From an uncultured Clostridium sp. (GTDB lineage: Bacteria > Bacillota > Clostridia > TANB77 > CAG-508), in the NCBI GenBank assembly GCA_947647595.1, contig CANSKZ010000006.1, forward strand, positions 49,121-113,120: a stretch of 64,000 nucleotides of DNA, read 5' to 3'. Below are positions 1 to 10,433 of this stretch, in pieces. Each line of letters opens with the position of its first letter. The stretch's first letter is position 1. The position numbers and the translations under genes were made by a program. Below the pieces are notes generated by a model, which was not told the origin of the DNA, did not search any database, and saw only the letters and a program-made list of their open reading frames with translations.

Positions 1-1116
<1,116 letters not shown>

Positions 1117-1183
1117 TTAACATAACTTAATAAGAAAATCAATAGCCTAAATTATAGATGAAAACTAAAATTTGTGTATTAAC

Positions 1184-1318
1184 TTATTTCTTCGTTAGTT
1201 GCATATTGCAAAACATTTCAAAAATCTTTGATATAGAAACTCTTACATCTTCAGCAGAGTTTTCTTTAAATTTGTTTATAATAACTATTTCATCTTTCTT
1301 TTTTGTTTTCTTACTCAT
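1184..1318 (-). CDS. Small 44-residue protein upstream of the recombinase
   Basis: Forty-four codons starting ATG AGT AAG, with AGGAGG eight bases upstream. The product is basic at the N-terminus (MSKKTKKKDE) and ends in NMQLTKK. It sits 118 bases upstream of the serine recombinase on the same strand, where short accessory genes are common in clostridial elements. Its start codon overlaps the end of an upstream reading frame (1311-1381), which suggests translational coupling. I do not recognise a family, so no function is assigned. The good ribosome binding site and the coupling are the evidence that it is real. Confidence 0.6.
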   Translation of the reverse strand: MSKKTKKKDEIVIINKFKENSAEDVRVSISKIFEMFCNMQLTKK

Positions 1319-1381
1319 AACCAATTCCTCCTGTTTGTTCTAATAATGCACATACTTTTTGAATTTTCCTTTTAAAATCAT
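1311..1381 (-). pseudogene. Remnant or frameshifted small ORF coupled to the 44-residue gene
   Basis: A reading frame encoding DFKRKIQKVCALLEQTGGIGYE ends in TAA inside the first codons of the gene at 1184-1318, an overlap typical of translational coupling. The ATG with a good AAGGAG site (ATG at 1379-1381) lies in a different frame and stops after 13 codons. The coding frame itself has no ATG. A single-base indel just after the ATG would explain this. Low confidence; the alternative is a leader peptide. Confidence 0.35.
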
Positions 1382-1500
1382 TCTCGATTTCTCCTTTCAA
1401 AAATTAAGAGTTCTATAAGTGATAAAATATTTATAAAACTCTTATTTAAAGTCAAAAAAATAGCCCTTTCATAAAGTGCTAAAATCTTTGCTTATTCAAT

Positions 1501-1953
1501 TTAAACCGTTGCTCTTATGCAACTTGGACTAACAATATTACTTACTCTTCTTGGTACATCAAAACCTACATTTATTCCATTTTTTAATACTAAATCACTA
1601 CTGTGCTTATCATAATCAAACATTCCTCTATTCCAATTTGAAAATGCTTCATCTGATAATTTCTTTTTAGTAGATAAATATTCATTATCTTTATTTATTT
1701 GTACTATCATTGCTTGATATTCTTGCTTGTCAGCTTGTCGTTTTTTATTGATATAATTTCTTTTACAAACTTTGTGTCTTTCTTTGCTTTGATTGGCTCG
1801 GTATTCTTTTTCTTCAATATATCTCTTATCTTTTTGAATAATTTTTGTTACATATGATTTCCCGACACCTACTTGTTTAGCTATATCTGTTGGTCTTAAA
1901 TGTTCATCATAAAAAAGCCTTGTTATTTCAGTTATTTTATCTATCGTAATCAC
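1501..1953 (-). CDS. Helix-turn-helix DNA-binding protein
   Basis: A 150-residue protein with an N-terminal helix-turn-helix (LRPTDIAKQVGVGKSYVTKI, about residues 20-40) followed by a charged, probably coiled segment (residues 45-100) and an uncharacterised tail. It is preceded by GGAGGTGA at good spacing and by a consensus promoter (TTGACA-17-TATAAT at 2071-2043). It diverges from the zinc-ribbon gene at 2149; the two promoters overlap, so this protein could regulate both genes by binding between them. That role is inferred from layout. It resembles small recombination- or regulation-associated HTH genes of clostridial mobile elements. Confidence 0.7.
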   Translation of the reverse strand: MITIDKITEITRLFYDEHLRPTDIAKQVGVGKSYVTKIIQKDKRYIEEKEYRANQSKERHKVCKRNYINKKRQADKQEYQAMIVQINKDNEYLSTKKKLSDEAFSNWNRGMFDYDKHSSDLVLKNGINVGFDVPRRVSNIVSPSCIRATV

Positions 1954-2026
1954 CTCCGTTTCGTTAAAAATTAGTTGTAGTGAATTTTTAGTCTACAACT
2001 TAAAACAATAATTATCTCAAAAAGTA

Positions 2027-2055
2027 TTGTATTATCTAACTAATTATAGTATAAT
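2027..2055 (+). promoter_or_regulatory. Sigma-A-type promoter for the gene at 2149
   Basis: TTGTAT at 2027-2032, a 17-base spacer, then TATAAT at 2050-2055. Transcription would start near 2062, leaving a leader of about 85 bases with CGGAGG before the ATG at 2149. It overlaps the opposing promoter at 2043-2071. Confidence 0.7.
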
Positions 2056-2071
2056 ATAATTAGAATGTCAA
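2043..2071 (-). promoter_or_regulatory. Consensus promoter for the HTH gene
   Basis: Read on the minus strand: TTGACA at 2071-2066, 17 bases, TATAAT at 2048-2043. Both hexamers match the consensus. The two -10 boxes of this divergent pair are separated by a single base, so RNA polymerase should not be able to occupy both at once. Confidence 0.75.
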
Positions 2072-2148
2072 TAACAATTATTAAAAAAGTTGAAATTGTT
2101 TTTGGCAAAACTCAATAGAATTTTATAGAAACGGAGGAAAGTATTGAA

Positions 2149-3285
2149 ATGAGTATGGATTTACCAGAAGTAAAACATTTTGATGATTTTTATATTTGGT
2201 TTAACAAAGAAGAAAAGAAAGAATATTATTCTACACCAATGTACTTTTATAAAGCTGATTTTTCATTTGATTTTAACGATAACGAAAAAGATAATCATAA
2301 AAATGGTCGTACTAAAGGTGGAGGTACAAGATATATAAAATGGAAAGAAAATGAAGGAACAGATATGGGATTAAAACAGCCAGGTAGTTTATATTTTCCC
2401 TATATAGAAAGATTTGGACTATTATTATTAAGATTTTTAAATGCTAATTTATCAACTTACGAAACTGCATATAAAGATTTCTTCTATGCTTATGGATTTG
2501 AAATATTAAAAGATATAGATAAAGACTATAAATTTGAACTAAAAGGAAAATATGAAGATGATGAAACATATCTAAAAGAAACGAAAAAGATATATGATAT
2601 GCTAAAAGAACAAATTATTTACATACAAGAACAAATAACAGATGCAGTAAATTACATATATAATATAAATGAAATAGAAGAATTAAAGCCATTTACACAT
2701 TCACAAAGATATGCAGTATATCTAATAAAGAGAAAAGGCAAATTATATTCTTACATAAAAAATGATGAAGTAATACAAGATAACTATTCTAATAAGTATA
2801 AAGAACTAGGAAACTCAACAGATATTGACCTATTAAAGAAACTAAAAGAAGAAGGTATGCTTATATCAATGGTAAATACTCATAAAAGTAATGATATATC
2901 AAGTGTTTGTTATGCTATATTAGAAGAATTGTCAAAAACAGATAACTACCCAATAAAAAAATGTCAAAACTGTGGAATGTATTTTATACCAAATTCAAGA
3001 TTAGATGAAATATATTGTGATTATCCAAAAGAAAACGGAAAAACTTGTAGAGAGCAGGGAGCAATACTATCTTATAATAAGAGATTACAAGAAAAATCAG
3101 CCTATACAGAATATAGAAAAACATATCAACAAAAATTTGGAATTGTTAATAAAAATAAAGATAATAAAGAACTAAAGAAAGAATTTGACACTTGGAAAAA
3201 ACAAGCTAAAGAAAAAATTACTAAACTAAAACATGGAGAACTTACTGAAGATGATGTTTATGAATGGTTACAAGAAAATAAGTGA
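2149..3285 (+). CDS. Zinc-ribbon protein, DUF6076-like
   Basis: A 378-residue protein with an acidic, aromatic N-terminal half and a C-terminal treble-clef or zinc-ribbon motif: CQNCGMYFIP at about residue 275, followed by YCDYP and GKTC. This CxxC...YC...C arrangement followed by a basic helical tail is typical of the DUF6076 family common in clostridial mobile elements. The ATG follows CGGAGG at good spacing. It is transcribed divergently from the HTH gene and ends at a strong bidirectional terminator. The molecular function of the family is not known to me; nucleic-acid binding is plausible from the zinc motif. Confidence 0.7.
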   Translation: MSMDLPEVKHFDDFYIWFNKEEKKEYYSTPMYFYKADFSFDFNDNEKDNHKNGRTKGGGTRYIKWKENEGTDMGLKQPGSLYFPYIERFGLLLLRFLNANLSTYETAYKDFFYAYGFEILKDIDKDYKFELKGKYEDDETYLKETKKIYDMLKEQIIYIQEQITDAVNYIYNINEIEELKPFTHSQRYAVYLIKRKGKLYSYIKNDEVIQDNYSNKYKELGNSTDIDLLKKLKEEGMLISMVNTHKSNDISSVCYAILEELSKTDNYPIKKCQNCGMYFIPNSRLDEIYCDYPKENGKTCREQGAILSYNKRLQEKSAYTEYRKTYQQKFGIVNKNKDNKELKKEFDTWKKQAKEKITKLKHGELTEDDVYEWLQENK

Positions 3286-3305
3286 TTTTAAATAAATTTG
3301 TTAAA

Positions 3306-3341
3306 GAAACACCTGCCTTTTTACAGACAGGTGTTTCTTTT
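3306..3341. terminator. Bidirectional terminator
   Basis: GAAACACCTG at 3306-3315 pairs with CAGGTGTTTC at 3328-3337, followed by T-rich sequence on the plus strand. It separates the convergent genes at 2149-3285 and 3360-3599. Confidence 0.8.
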
Positions 3342-3359
3342 GCTCAAACATTCAGCAAC

Positions 3360-3599
3360 TTACTTCTTGTCAATGAAGCCTGTGCCGAAGCAGTTTTTGC
3401 AGGTGCATTCCATGCCAAGTCCCTTAATATCTGTCGGAACTGTGATTTTCCCCTTGCCGTTGCATTCAGGGCACAGTTCCTTGTTATCAGGAACATCAAA
3501 TCCGCCTTTTCCGTGGCAGACATCGCATTCAATGCCGAAGCCCAGACCTTTTACAATAACATATCCCTTACCTTCGCAAACTTTACATTTTTTGAGCAT
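3360..3599 (-). CDS. Small DnaJ-type zinc-finger protein
   Basis: A 79-residue protein made almost entirely of CxxCxGxG repeats like the central zinc domain of DnaJ: CKVCEGKG, CDVCHGKG, CPECNGKG and CKNCFGTG in order, enough for two zinc sites. It has no J domain. The start has AAGGAGG upstream. A promoter on this strand (TTGATT at 3735-3730, 17 bases, TATAAT at 3712-3707) gives a leader of about 100 bases containing a hairpin with an 8-bp stem (TTCGGAGG/CCTCCGAA, 3643-3664). The gene is clearly more GC-rich than its neighbours, which suggests a separate origin. Function unknown; a protein- or RNA-binding zinc adaptor is possible. Confidence 0.75.
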   Translation of the reverse strand: MLKKCKVCEGKGYVIVKGLGFGIECDVCHGKGGFDVPDNKELCPECNGKGKITVPTDIKGLGMECTCKNCFGTGFIDKK

Positions 3600-3706
3600 A
3601 ATATTTTCCTCCTTATATTGATTTATAATTGATAAAATGAATATTCGGAGGAACTGCCCTCCGAAATACTCGAAAGGCTCATTCCAAATAGGAACCTTCT
3701 ATTTAT

Positions 3707-3735
3707 ATTATAACAGAAATTTACATAAAAATCAA
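3707..3735 (-). promoter_or_regulatory. Promoter of the zinc-finger gene
   Basis: Minus strand: TTGATT at 3735-3730, a 17-base spacer, TATAAT at 3712-3707. It lies in the gap between the relaxase stop at 3751 and the zinc-finger start at 3599. Confidence 0.6.
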
Positions 3736-3750
3736 GATTTTCTCAATTTT

Positions 3751-4932
3751 TCATTTCTCTAAATCCCATTCCTTTTGTCTTTCCTCATGCTTTAGTTGTT
3801 TTACTGGATCAATAAAAGAATAGGTTTCTTTTTCAAAATCTCTAACTAATTCTTTAGATTCGCCAATTCCAAATTTATGACAAATCCAAACTATAAATTT
3901 ATCAACAGTTTCATAGAATTTATCAATAACTTTGTGTAAATGATTATTTTCTTTTTCTAAACCTTTGATTTTACTTTTATATTTCCATTCAATATCAAAT
4001 TCCTTTTCCTTATATTCTGCTTTAATATTGTTTACTTGATTATGAAGTTCTCTATTATCAGCAAGTATAGAATTTCTTTCTTTTTGGTACTTTTCAGCCT
4101 CATCAATAATATTAGCTTGTCTTGATAATTTTTCTTGTAAAGTAACATTAGCTTGATATAATTTCTCAATAACTTCATCTTTTGGCTTTATAATTTCTTC
4201 TAAAATCTTTTCATCTCTATTAAAAGATAATCTCTTAAAGTCTTTTATATCTGGAACGTCTGGCAATTCTAACTTGATATTTTTTAGTGTTTCCTTTGTA
4301 TTTTCAAAATTAGTTATTTGCTTAAATTCTTTTAAATCTAAATGTTGTCTGTTAGTTTCTTCTTTTGGCAAACCTCTTTCTAGTTTGAAATTATGTGATA
4401 CCATATAATTATAAAAGGCATTCTGTAATCTTCTATAACTGTCTTTTTCTTTCCAAAACTCACTACAAGCTAATTTATCAATATTATTGCCGTTTTTATC
4501 TTTCTTGTGAACAACAGGCAAAAAAATTAAGTGCAAATGTGGAGTTTCCTCATCATTATGCACTTGTGCAGATAAAATATATTGTTCGCCTAAATCTTTA
4601 TATTCAGCTACAAATTTATATGCTGTTTTAAAATATCGTTTTGTTTCTTCTTGACCTATTTCATCAAAAAATTGCTTGTCAGATGTTATTATATATTCAC
4701 AAGCAATATTACTTACAGTTTTAATTTGACCTTTTAAATCATATTCTTTTCTTATTCTGTCAAATTCCTTTTCATAACTATATTTTGGAAATTTTAAAGT
4801 ATAATTCAAATATGATTTTTCTTTATCAATATTCTTATTAGAATAATTTTGATTTCTTCTCTCATTATGTCTAAAGATTCCTTTTAGATTTTCTCTTTTG
4901 TACTTTGTATTTCTTATTATTGCATAACTCAT
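3751..4932 (-). CDS. MobV (Pre/Mob) family relaxase
   Basis: A 393-residue relaxase that nicks an oriT and starts conjugative mobilisation. The N-terminal HNERR motif (residues 23-27) and the metal-binding HNDEETPHLHL motif (about residue 125) are the hallmarks of the MobV group (pMV158 MobM). The C-terminal third is a long coiled coil (about 240-340), as usual. AAGGAGG precedes the ATG. About 70 bases upstream is a sequence that matches the MobV nick site (5002-5017). The gene is intact; length and motif order are typical. Mobilisation would need a helper conjugation system, as none is present here. Confidence 0.92.
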   Translation of the reverse strand: MSYAIIRNTKYKRENLKGIFRHNERRNQNYSNKNIDKEKSYLNYTLKFPKYSYEKEFDRIRKEYDLKGQIKTVSNIACEYIITSDKQFFDEIGQEETKRYFKTAYKFVAEYKDLGEQYILSAQVHNDEETPHLHLIFLPVVHKKDKNGNNIDKLACSEFWKEKDSYRRLQNAFYNYMVSHNFKLERGLPKEETNRQHLDLKEFKQITNFENTKETLKNIKLELPDVPDIKDFKRLSFNRDEKILEEIIKPKDEVIEKLYQANVTLQEKLSRQANIIDEAEKYQKERNSILADNRELHNQVNNIKAEYKEKEFDIEWKYKSKIKGLEKENNHLHKVIDKFYETVDKFIVWICHKFGIGESKELVRDFEKETYSFIDPVKQLKHEERQKEWDLEK

Positions 4933-5001
4933 TTTTTTCCTCCTTGCTCGTGCTAATATACACGAATAAATTTTCTTAATTTTGCTCTATCTCAAATTGT
5001 G

Positions 5002-5017
5002 TTGTAACACACTACAA
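5002..5017 (-). other. Putative oriT nick site of the MobV relaxase
   Basis: On the minus strand the sequence TTGTAGTGTGTTACAA contains TAGTGTG followed by TTA, the core of the pMV158-type nick site (cut expected between 5008 and 5007), within a short inverted repeat TTGTA...TACAA. It lies just upstream of the relaxase, where MobV origins are normally found. The match is seen by eye and not tested. Confidence 0.7.
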
Positions 5018-5243
5018 GACTTTTTTAGCCTACTGCAAAAAAGTCTTCGTGTGGCAGGGAAAATTTAATTTTCCCCACACCCCTTTGCCTAAAAAATACA
5101 CTTGCATTTTTTAGGTTTTAACTAAATTTGCATTCTGCAATTTAGTTAAAATTAAAGCCACCCATAGTAGAAACCAGAGTGAAAGAGCGAAGTAGAATTA
5201 GGTGTAATAATCCCTTATATTGAATAAAGAATTATTACACCTA
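5016..5243. repeat. Five consecutive hairpins beside oriT
   Basis: In 230 bases there are five inverted repeats: 5016-5026/5037-5047 (11 bp, perfect), 5049-5063/5069-5080 (GTGTGG and GGGAAAA arms, one interruption), 5088-5097/5106-5115 (10 bp, perfect, 8-base loop), 5116-5128/5139-5151 (13 bp, perfect, 10-base loop) and 5199-5211/5231-5243 (13 bp, perfect, 19-base loop). They touch the nick site on one side. They may be parts of oriT, a single-strand replication origin or transcription terminators. The gene-free stretch from 4933 to 5725 holds these, the degenerate frame at 5276-5416 and the hairpin at 5555-5581. Confidence 0.75.
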
Positions 5244-5275
5244 TATTTTAGAAACCGTCGGTCAGTCGCTTTGTT

Positions 5276-5416
5276 TCATAGGTAGTCTAGTAAGTAGTCA
5301 TTAGCTACTGTAATTGCTGATATGGTTGCATATCTTTGTTCATACTTGCCCAAACTTTTTACAATTACAAATCCATTTTCAAGTTTTGCCTCCCAAACTC
5401 TTTTATTATTGTGAGT
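5276..5416 (-). pseudogene. Degenerate ORF without a start
   Basis: An open frame of 46 codons with protein-like composition, for example KLENGFVIVKSLGKYEQ and ISAITVANDYLLDYL, ending in TGA at 5276. A TAG lies directly upstream and there is no start codon, so this looks like the 3' end of a lost gene. I do not recognise the family. Confidence 0.35.
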
Positions 5417-5554
5417 CTATCGTTGTAAAATCTCACTCACGCACTTTGTACCAATAGACTGTTAGTACGAATACGGATAAACTTTATAGCATCGGCTCAT
5501 CACACCTAATAGCTTTTATAGAGGCTATTGCATTTCTCTTTTTACAACAAAAAA

Positions 5555-5581
5555 CTACTTGTAGATTTAAACTACAAGTAG
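5555..5581 (-). terminator. Hairpin terminator, minus direction
   Basis: CTACTTGTAG at 5555-5564 pairs perfectly with CTACAAGTAG at 5572-5581. On the minus strand it is followed by six T. No intact minus-strand gene precedes it, so it is probably left over from a deleted gene. Confidence 0.55.
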
Positions 5582-5725
5582 CAAGTTATAATATTATTCA
5601 ATTAGCTACCACAATCAATTTTAAGGCAGTTTGTTGTGATGAATAAGAATATTACTTATAAAATATAAATTTAAAATTATAGGCGAAATCTACTAAATAT
5701 CAATATTTTCTTATTTTTGTCATAA

Positions 5726-7322
<1,597 letters not shown>

Positions 7323-7324
<2 letters not shown>

Positions 7325-7370
7325 AATGTTGCAATTCTAAAGAGAGATTTTGCTACGGCAACATTTTTAA
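7323..7370 (+). terminator. Terminator after the truncated recombinase
   Basis: AAAATGTTGC at 7323-7332 pairs with GCAACATTTT at 7358-7367, followed by T-rich sequence. It begins just after the recombinase stop codon. Confidence 0.6.
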
Positions 7371-7424
7371 AAATAGATGAATAAATTTATTTGAATTAAA
7401 AATAAGTTTAGAGAGATATTTTTG

Positions 7425-7536
7425 AATTCAATTTACCGAAAAAGGTAAATTGAATTGCCTTGCAGAGCCCCCGAGTTTTGATATACAATGTCAAAACTCA
7501 TAGGGGGTTAGGACTTATGACAGGGTCAAAGTCCTA
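7425..7536. other. Hairpin block upstream of the second relaxase, likely oriT
   Basis: Three inverted repeats precede the relaxase at 7570: 7425-7437/7444-7456 (13 bp, perfect), 7468-7481/7491-7507 (CCCCC plus GAGTTTTGA paired with TCAAAACTC and GGGGG, 14 bp with a 3-base bulge) and 7509-7516/7529-7536 (8 bp). The position directly before a mob gene and the dense symmetry are typical of an origin of transfer. The nick position is not identified. Confidence 0.6.
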
Positions 7537-7569
7537 TGCTACGAAGAAATTTCTAAAGGAGGTATTTTT

Positions 7570-8958
7570 ATGGAGCAAGAATTGGCATATTCTTTTCATT
7601 TAGGTAGTGATAAAAACAAAAGCAAAATTGCAAAAAAAGTTGCAAAAGATAATGTATCTGGTACGACTTCTTTGGCAAATAATGCTATTCAAAATGCAAA
7701 AAATTTGTCCGATGTTAATAAGCATAATTTGCGAGATTATGATAATAAAAAGGAACTAATTAGAACAATTTTAGGTACAAATGATATTGTAAAAGATGTT
7801 CAAAATTTATATCTCATTGAGTTTGAAGAAGCACGAATTGAATACAATAATAAACAAACAAGAAACGATAGGAAGATAGAAAATTACTTTGAAAAAGTAT
7901 GTCTATCTCAAAATGATATAGCTTGTGAAATCATCATAGAACTTGGCGATATGGACTTTTGGAATGATAAAGACGAAAGATATCGATTTAAAATGGTTGA
8001 TGTATTTAATGAACAAATAAAAGATTTAACTAAAATTGTACCAGATTTTAAAATAGCAAATGCAACAATTCATTTTGACGAAACATCTCCACATATGCAC
8101 GTTGTCGGTGTTCCTATTATTGAAAATTGTACTAGAGGAATGAAAAAGCAAGTGGGAAAAAGTAAACTGTTTACCAAAACGACACTTACTGAAATACAAG
8201 ATAAAATGAGAAATGCTTGCATTAAGTCATATAACAAGTTTTATGAGGTTAATACTAGACTAAAAGAAAAGCAAAAAGGCAGAAATCAAGACATTAATGT
8301 TAAAGATATGGGAGATTACAGAGAAATCAAAAAACAACTAGCTAAAAAAGAGCAAAGGCTTGAAAAAGCAAATACTCAAACTAAAATACTTGATAATACC
8401 AGTCAAGATATAGATAAAATATTAGGTAGTTTAAAACCTACTAAACTAAACAAAAATAATATGGTTATTTCAAGCGAAGATGTGCAGAAAATCAAAAATT
8501 ATACGAAAGATGTAAAAGATATTACTAAAAGTGTTAGAAGTGTAAATGACCTAAATATAGCCATTAAAGATTTTGAACATTCTGCATTTGAGATAGCACA
8601 TGAAAATCGTTCACTTAAATACGAAATAGAATTAAAAGATAATGAAATCGGTAGTTTGAAAAAGGAACTATCTACTAAAGATAAGATTATTCACAAGTTA
8701 CAAGCTGAAAAAGAGAAACTAAAACAAGAGTTACAGAAATTCAAGGGTTTTTGGCATAGTATTATGAGCCATTTTCACAAAAGAATTTGCTATGACAAAG
8801 ACAATAACTATAAAATTGTAAGTGATGACCTATATAAAAATGGTATATTTGACGACAATGACAATGAAATTGCTAATAATATTTATAGAAAAGTAACTAT
8901 TCCAGATGAAAACAAGCAAACCAAGAATAAAAAGAAAAATAATGATACCAGATTTTAA
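7570..8958 (+). CDS. Pre/Mob-like relaxase
   Basis: A 462-residue relaxase. An early KHNLRDYD (about residue 52) resembles the HNxR motif of the Pre/Mob group, and HFDETSPHMHVVGVP (about residue 175) is the metal-binding HxDExxPHxH motif. From about 245 to 400 it is coiled coil, rich in Lys and Glu. The ATG at 7570 has AAAGGAGG upstream. It differs from the relaxase at 3751 in length and sequence, so the region carries two independent mobilisation modules. It lies between its putative oriT and a tnpV gene, the usual order in such cassettes. Confidence 0.85.
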   Translation: MEQELAYSFHLGSDKNKSKIAKKVAKDNVSGTTSLANNAIQNAKNLSDVNKHNLRDYDNKKELIRTILGTNDIVKDVQNLYLIEFEEARIEYNNKQTRNDRKIENYFEKVCLSQNDIACEIIIELGDMDFWNDKDERYRFKMVDVFNEQIKDLTKIVPDFKIANATIHFDETSPHMHVVGVPIIENCTRGMKKQVGKSKLFTKTTLTEIQDKMRNACIKSYNKFYEVNTRLKEKQKGRNQDINVKDMGDYREIKKQLAKKEQRLEKANTQTKILDNTSQDIDKILGSLKPTKLNKNNMVISSEDVQKIKNYTKDVKDITKSVRSVNDLNIAIKDFEHSAFEIAHENRSLKYEIELKDNEIGSLKKELSTKDKIIHKLQAEKEKLKQELQKFKGFWHSIMSHFHKRICYDKDNNYKIVSDDLYKNGIFDDNDNEIANNIYRKVTIPDENKQTKNKKKNNDTRF

Positions 8959-8975
8959 AAGGAGGAAATTTAGAT

Positions 8976-9365
8976 ATGAAAAATGAATTACCAAAAACAA
9001 AAATTGATGAAAGAACAGGTATTGAATATCATTTAGAGGGAGATTACTATATACCAAACCTAGCAATGCCTAAACAAGAAAAAATTACTTTAAATAAATA
9101 TGGAAGAGTGAGATTAAAATATTTGAAAGAACACAAAAAAGCGGAATATACTATAATGCTTATGGACGGAACATTAAATACACATTTGAAGGAAGTACAG
9201 GAAACAGCACAGACTAGAATAGAACAAATAATTAACGAACTAAAAGAAAAGAGCAATTTGACTGAAGATATGAAAAATACTGATATGCTTTATTGGATAG
9301 GTGCTATGAACTCTATTAAGGCTCAAGCAGAAGAAATTGTTTATAAAGAATTGATTTATGTGTAA
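8976..9365 (+). CDS. TnpV family protein
   Basis: A 129-residue protein matching the TnpV family of clostridial transposons: N-terminal KNELPKTKIDERTG and GDYYIPNL, a central KYGRVRLKYLKEHKK, and a C-terminal MNSIKAQAEEIVYKELIY. The role of TnpV is not established. AAGGAGG precedes the ATG, and the gene follows the relaxase after 17 bases, so the two are probably co-transcribed. Confidence 0.85.
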   Translation: MKNELPKTKIDERTGIEYHLEGDYYIPNLAMPKQEKITLNKYGRVRLKYLKEHKKAEYTIMLMDGTLNTHLKEVQETAQTRIEQIINELKEKSNLTEDMKNTDMLYWIGAMNSIKAQAEEIVYKELIYV

Positions 9366-9374
9366 AAAGTAGTT

Positions 9375-9447
9375 AAAAGCGAATGAGATTTTTCATTCGC
9401 TTTTAAGGTTATAATTAGAAATGAACAACCTACAAGTCTAGGTTGTT
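9375..9447. terminator. Two terminator hairpins between convergent genes
   Basis: AAAAGCGAATGA at 9375-9386 pairs with 9393-9404 and ends the tnpV operon. AACAACCTA at 9424-9432 pairs with 9439-9447 and is flanked by T-rich sequence on both strands. Confidence 0.75.
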
Positions 9448-9452
9448 TTATT

Positions 9453-9635
9453 CTATTTTTTATCTTGTTCCAAATTATCCAAAGCATAATTCATTGCACT
9501 AATCACTAAACTATTAAACGAATGACCCGATTCTGCTGAAAGTTGTTTAAATCTTTTATAAGTTTCTTCAGGAAATCTTATGTTCATAGCAATATCATTT
9601 CTGCTAGTTTTATAAATTTTATCTACTCGAAACAT
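9453..9635 (-). CDS. Ribbon-helix-helix protein
   Basis: A 60-residue protein with an Arc/CopG-type ribbon-helix-helix: the strand DIAMNIRFPEET followed by YKRFKQLSAESGHSFNSLVI and a C-terminal helix. I chose the ATG at 9635 because AGAGGTGA lies seven bases upstream. A T/A-rich dyad at 9677-9706 upstream could be its operator. Such proteins act as antitoxins, relaxosome accessory factors or repressors; there is no obvious toxin partner here, and the nearby relaxase makes a mobilisation accessory role plausible. Confidence 0.7.
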   Translation of the reverse strand: MFRVDKIYKTSRNDIAMNIRFPEETYKRFKQLSAESGHSFNSLVISAMNYALDNLEQDKK

Positions 9636-9676
9636 CTTAATCACCTCTGTATTATAGAATAACAAAAATAATTTTT

Positions 9677-9706
9677 TAAAAATAGTTGCACGGTGTTGCT
9701 ATTTTA
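9677..9706. promoter_or_regulatory. Dyad-symmetric operator candidate
   Basis: TAAAAATAG (9677-9685) and CTATTTTA (9699-9706) flank a partly symmetric core around CACGGTG. A plus-strand promoter-like pair, TTGCTA at 9696 and TATAAT at 9719-9724 with a 17-base spacer, overlaps it. The two flanking ribbon-helix-helix genes bind this type of dyad. Confidence 0.35.
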
Positions 9707-9754
9707 AAAAAGATATTGTATAATATCTTGTGTGCAAAATGTGGCAACAAAAAA

Positions 9755-9776
9755 GACCATATATTTATCTATGGTC
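9755..9776 (-). terminator. Terminator overlapping the end of the small RHH gene
   Basis: GACCATA at 9755-9761 pairs with TATGGTC at 9770-9776. In the minus direction the hairpin is followed by six T. The last codons and stop of the gene at 9765-9929 lie inside the stem. Confidence 0.65.
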
Positions 9777-9929
9777 TAAGGCGAATTGTATACAATTTAC
9801 AATTAATGTGTTGACACTCACATCCATTTCTTGAGCCACTTTAAAGATAGTTTCAGCCATTTCATCAGTAGTCCTTACAATAATTCGCCTATTTGCATTT
9901 TTGGGTTTGTTTATCTCAAATTTGTCCAT
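9765..9929 (-). CDS. Small ribbon-helix-helix protein, 54 residues
   Basis: ATG at 9929 preceded by GAGGTG. The product (MDKFEINKPKNANRRIIVRT at its N-terminus, then MAETIFKVAQEMDVSVNTL) has a typical ribbon-helix-helix pattern: a short basic strand, helix, turn, helix. It is distinct in sequence from the protein at 9453-9635. Two such genes in tandem in a mobile element suggest copy, transfer or toxin-antitoxin control. Function is not known. Confidence 0.65.
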   Translation of the reverse strand: MDKFEINKPKNANRRIIVRTTDEMAETIFKVAQEMDVSVNTLIVNCIQFALDHR

Positions 9930-10041
9930 ATTTACACCTCATAATTATATTTTTTTACAATAATATAATAACCAAAAAAAGAACAAAATAATATTGCCAT
10001 TTTTTGAACACATAATCAAATTTTATAGAGAGGAGAACTTT

Positions 10042-10410
10042 ATGAAAAAAGTTTCAGAAGCTGAATTAGAAGTATTAAAAGTTGTTTGGAGAAAACAGGA
10101 AACGACCAGTAATGAAATTATTAAAGAATTAAATTATCGAACTTGGAATGATAACACAATTCGTACCTTAATTAACCGATTGATTGCTAAAAAAGCTATT
10201 GGCATTTCAAAAAGAGAAGGAAAAAACTATACCTATGTTCCTTTAATTAAACTAGATGAATATAGAGAATTTGCAAAGAAACATTTTTTAAGTCAATTCT
10301 TTGATGATTCAGCTTATGTGTGTGTAAAATTTTTGATTGAAAAAGATGAAAAACTTAGAGAAGAAATAGAATTACTTTTAGAAGATTTGAAAAATAATGA
10401 AGTTAAGTAA
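10042..10410 (+). CDS. BlaI/MecI-type transcriptional repressor
   Basis: A 122-residue winged-helix repressor of the BlaI/MecI/CopY family: KKVSEAELEVLKVVWRKQ at the N-terminus, a recognition region TWNDNTIRTLINRLIAKKAI, and a helical dimerisation tail. I chose the ATG at 10042 because AGAGGAG precedes it; an upstream in-frame ATG at 9994 has no good site. BlaI partners normally include a BlaR1 metalloprotease sensor or a beta-lactamase, and none is present. It is followed after 23 bases by a sigma-like gene, so its target may be that operon. Part of the mobile region. Confidence 0.85.
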   Translation: MKKVSEAELEVLKVVWRKQETTSNEIIKELNYRTWNDNTIRTLINRLIAKKAIGISKREGKNYTYVPLIKLDEYREFAKKHFLSQFFDDSAYVCVKFLIEKDEKLREEIELLLEDLKNNEVK

Positions 10411-10433
10411 AATTTAAGGAGAAAACTATTTTA

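Noticed and set aside
3282..3632. Long plus-strand frames opposite the zinc-finger gene
   Set aside because: They have no ribosome binding site and no family. They are shadows of the CxxCxGxG gene on the other strand, which is clearly coding.
5016..5243. CRISPR array
   Set aside because: The repeats are inverted, not direct, and the arms differ from one hairpin to the next.
9696..9776. Antisense RNA over the small RHH gene
   Set aside because: A plus-strand promoter-like pair exists, but the only hairpin downstream lacks a T tract in that direction. The evidence is too thin for a feature.
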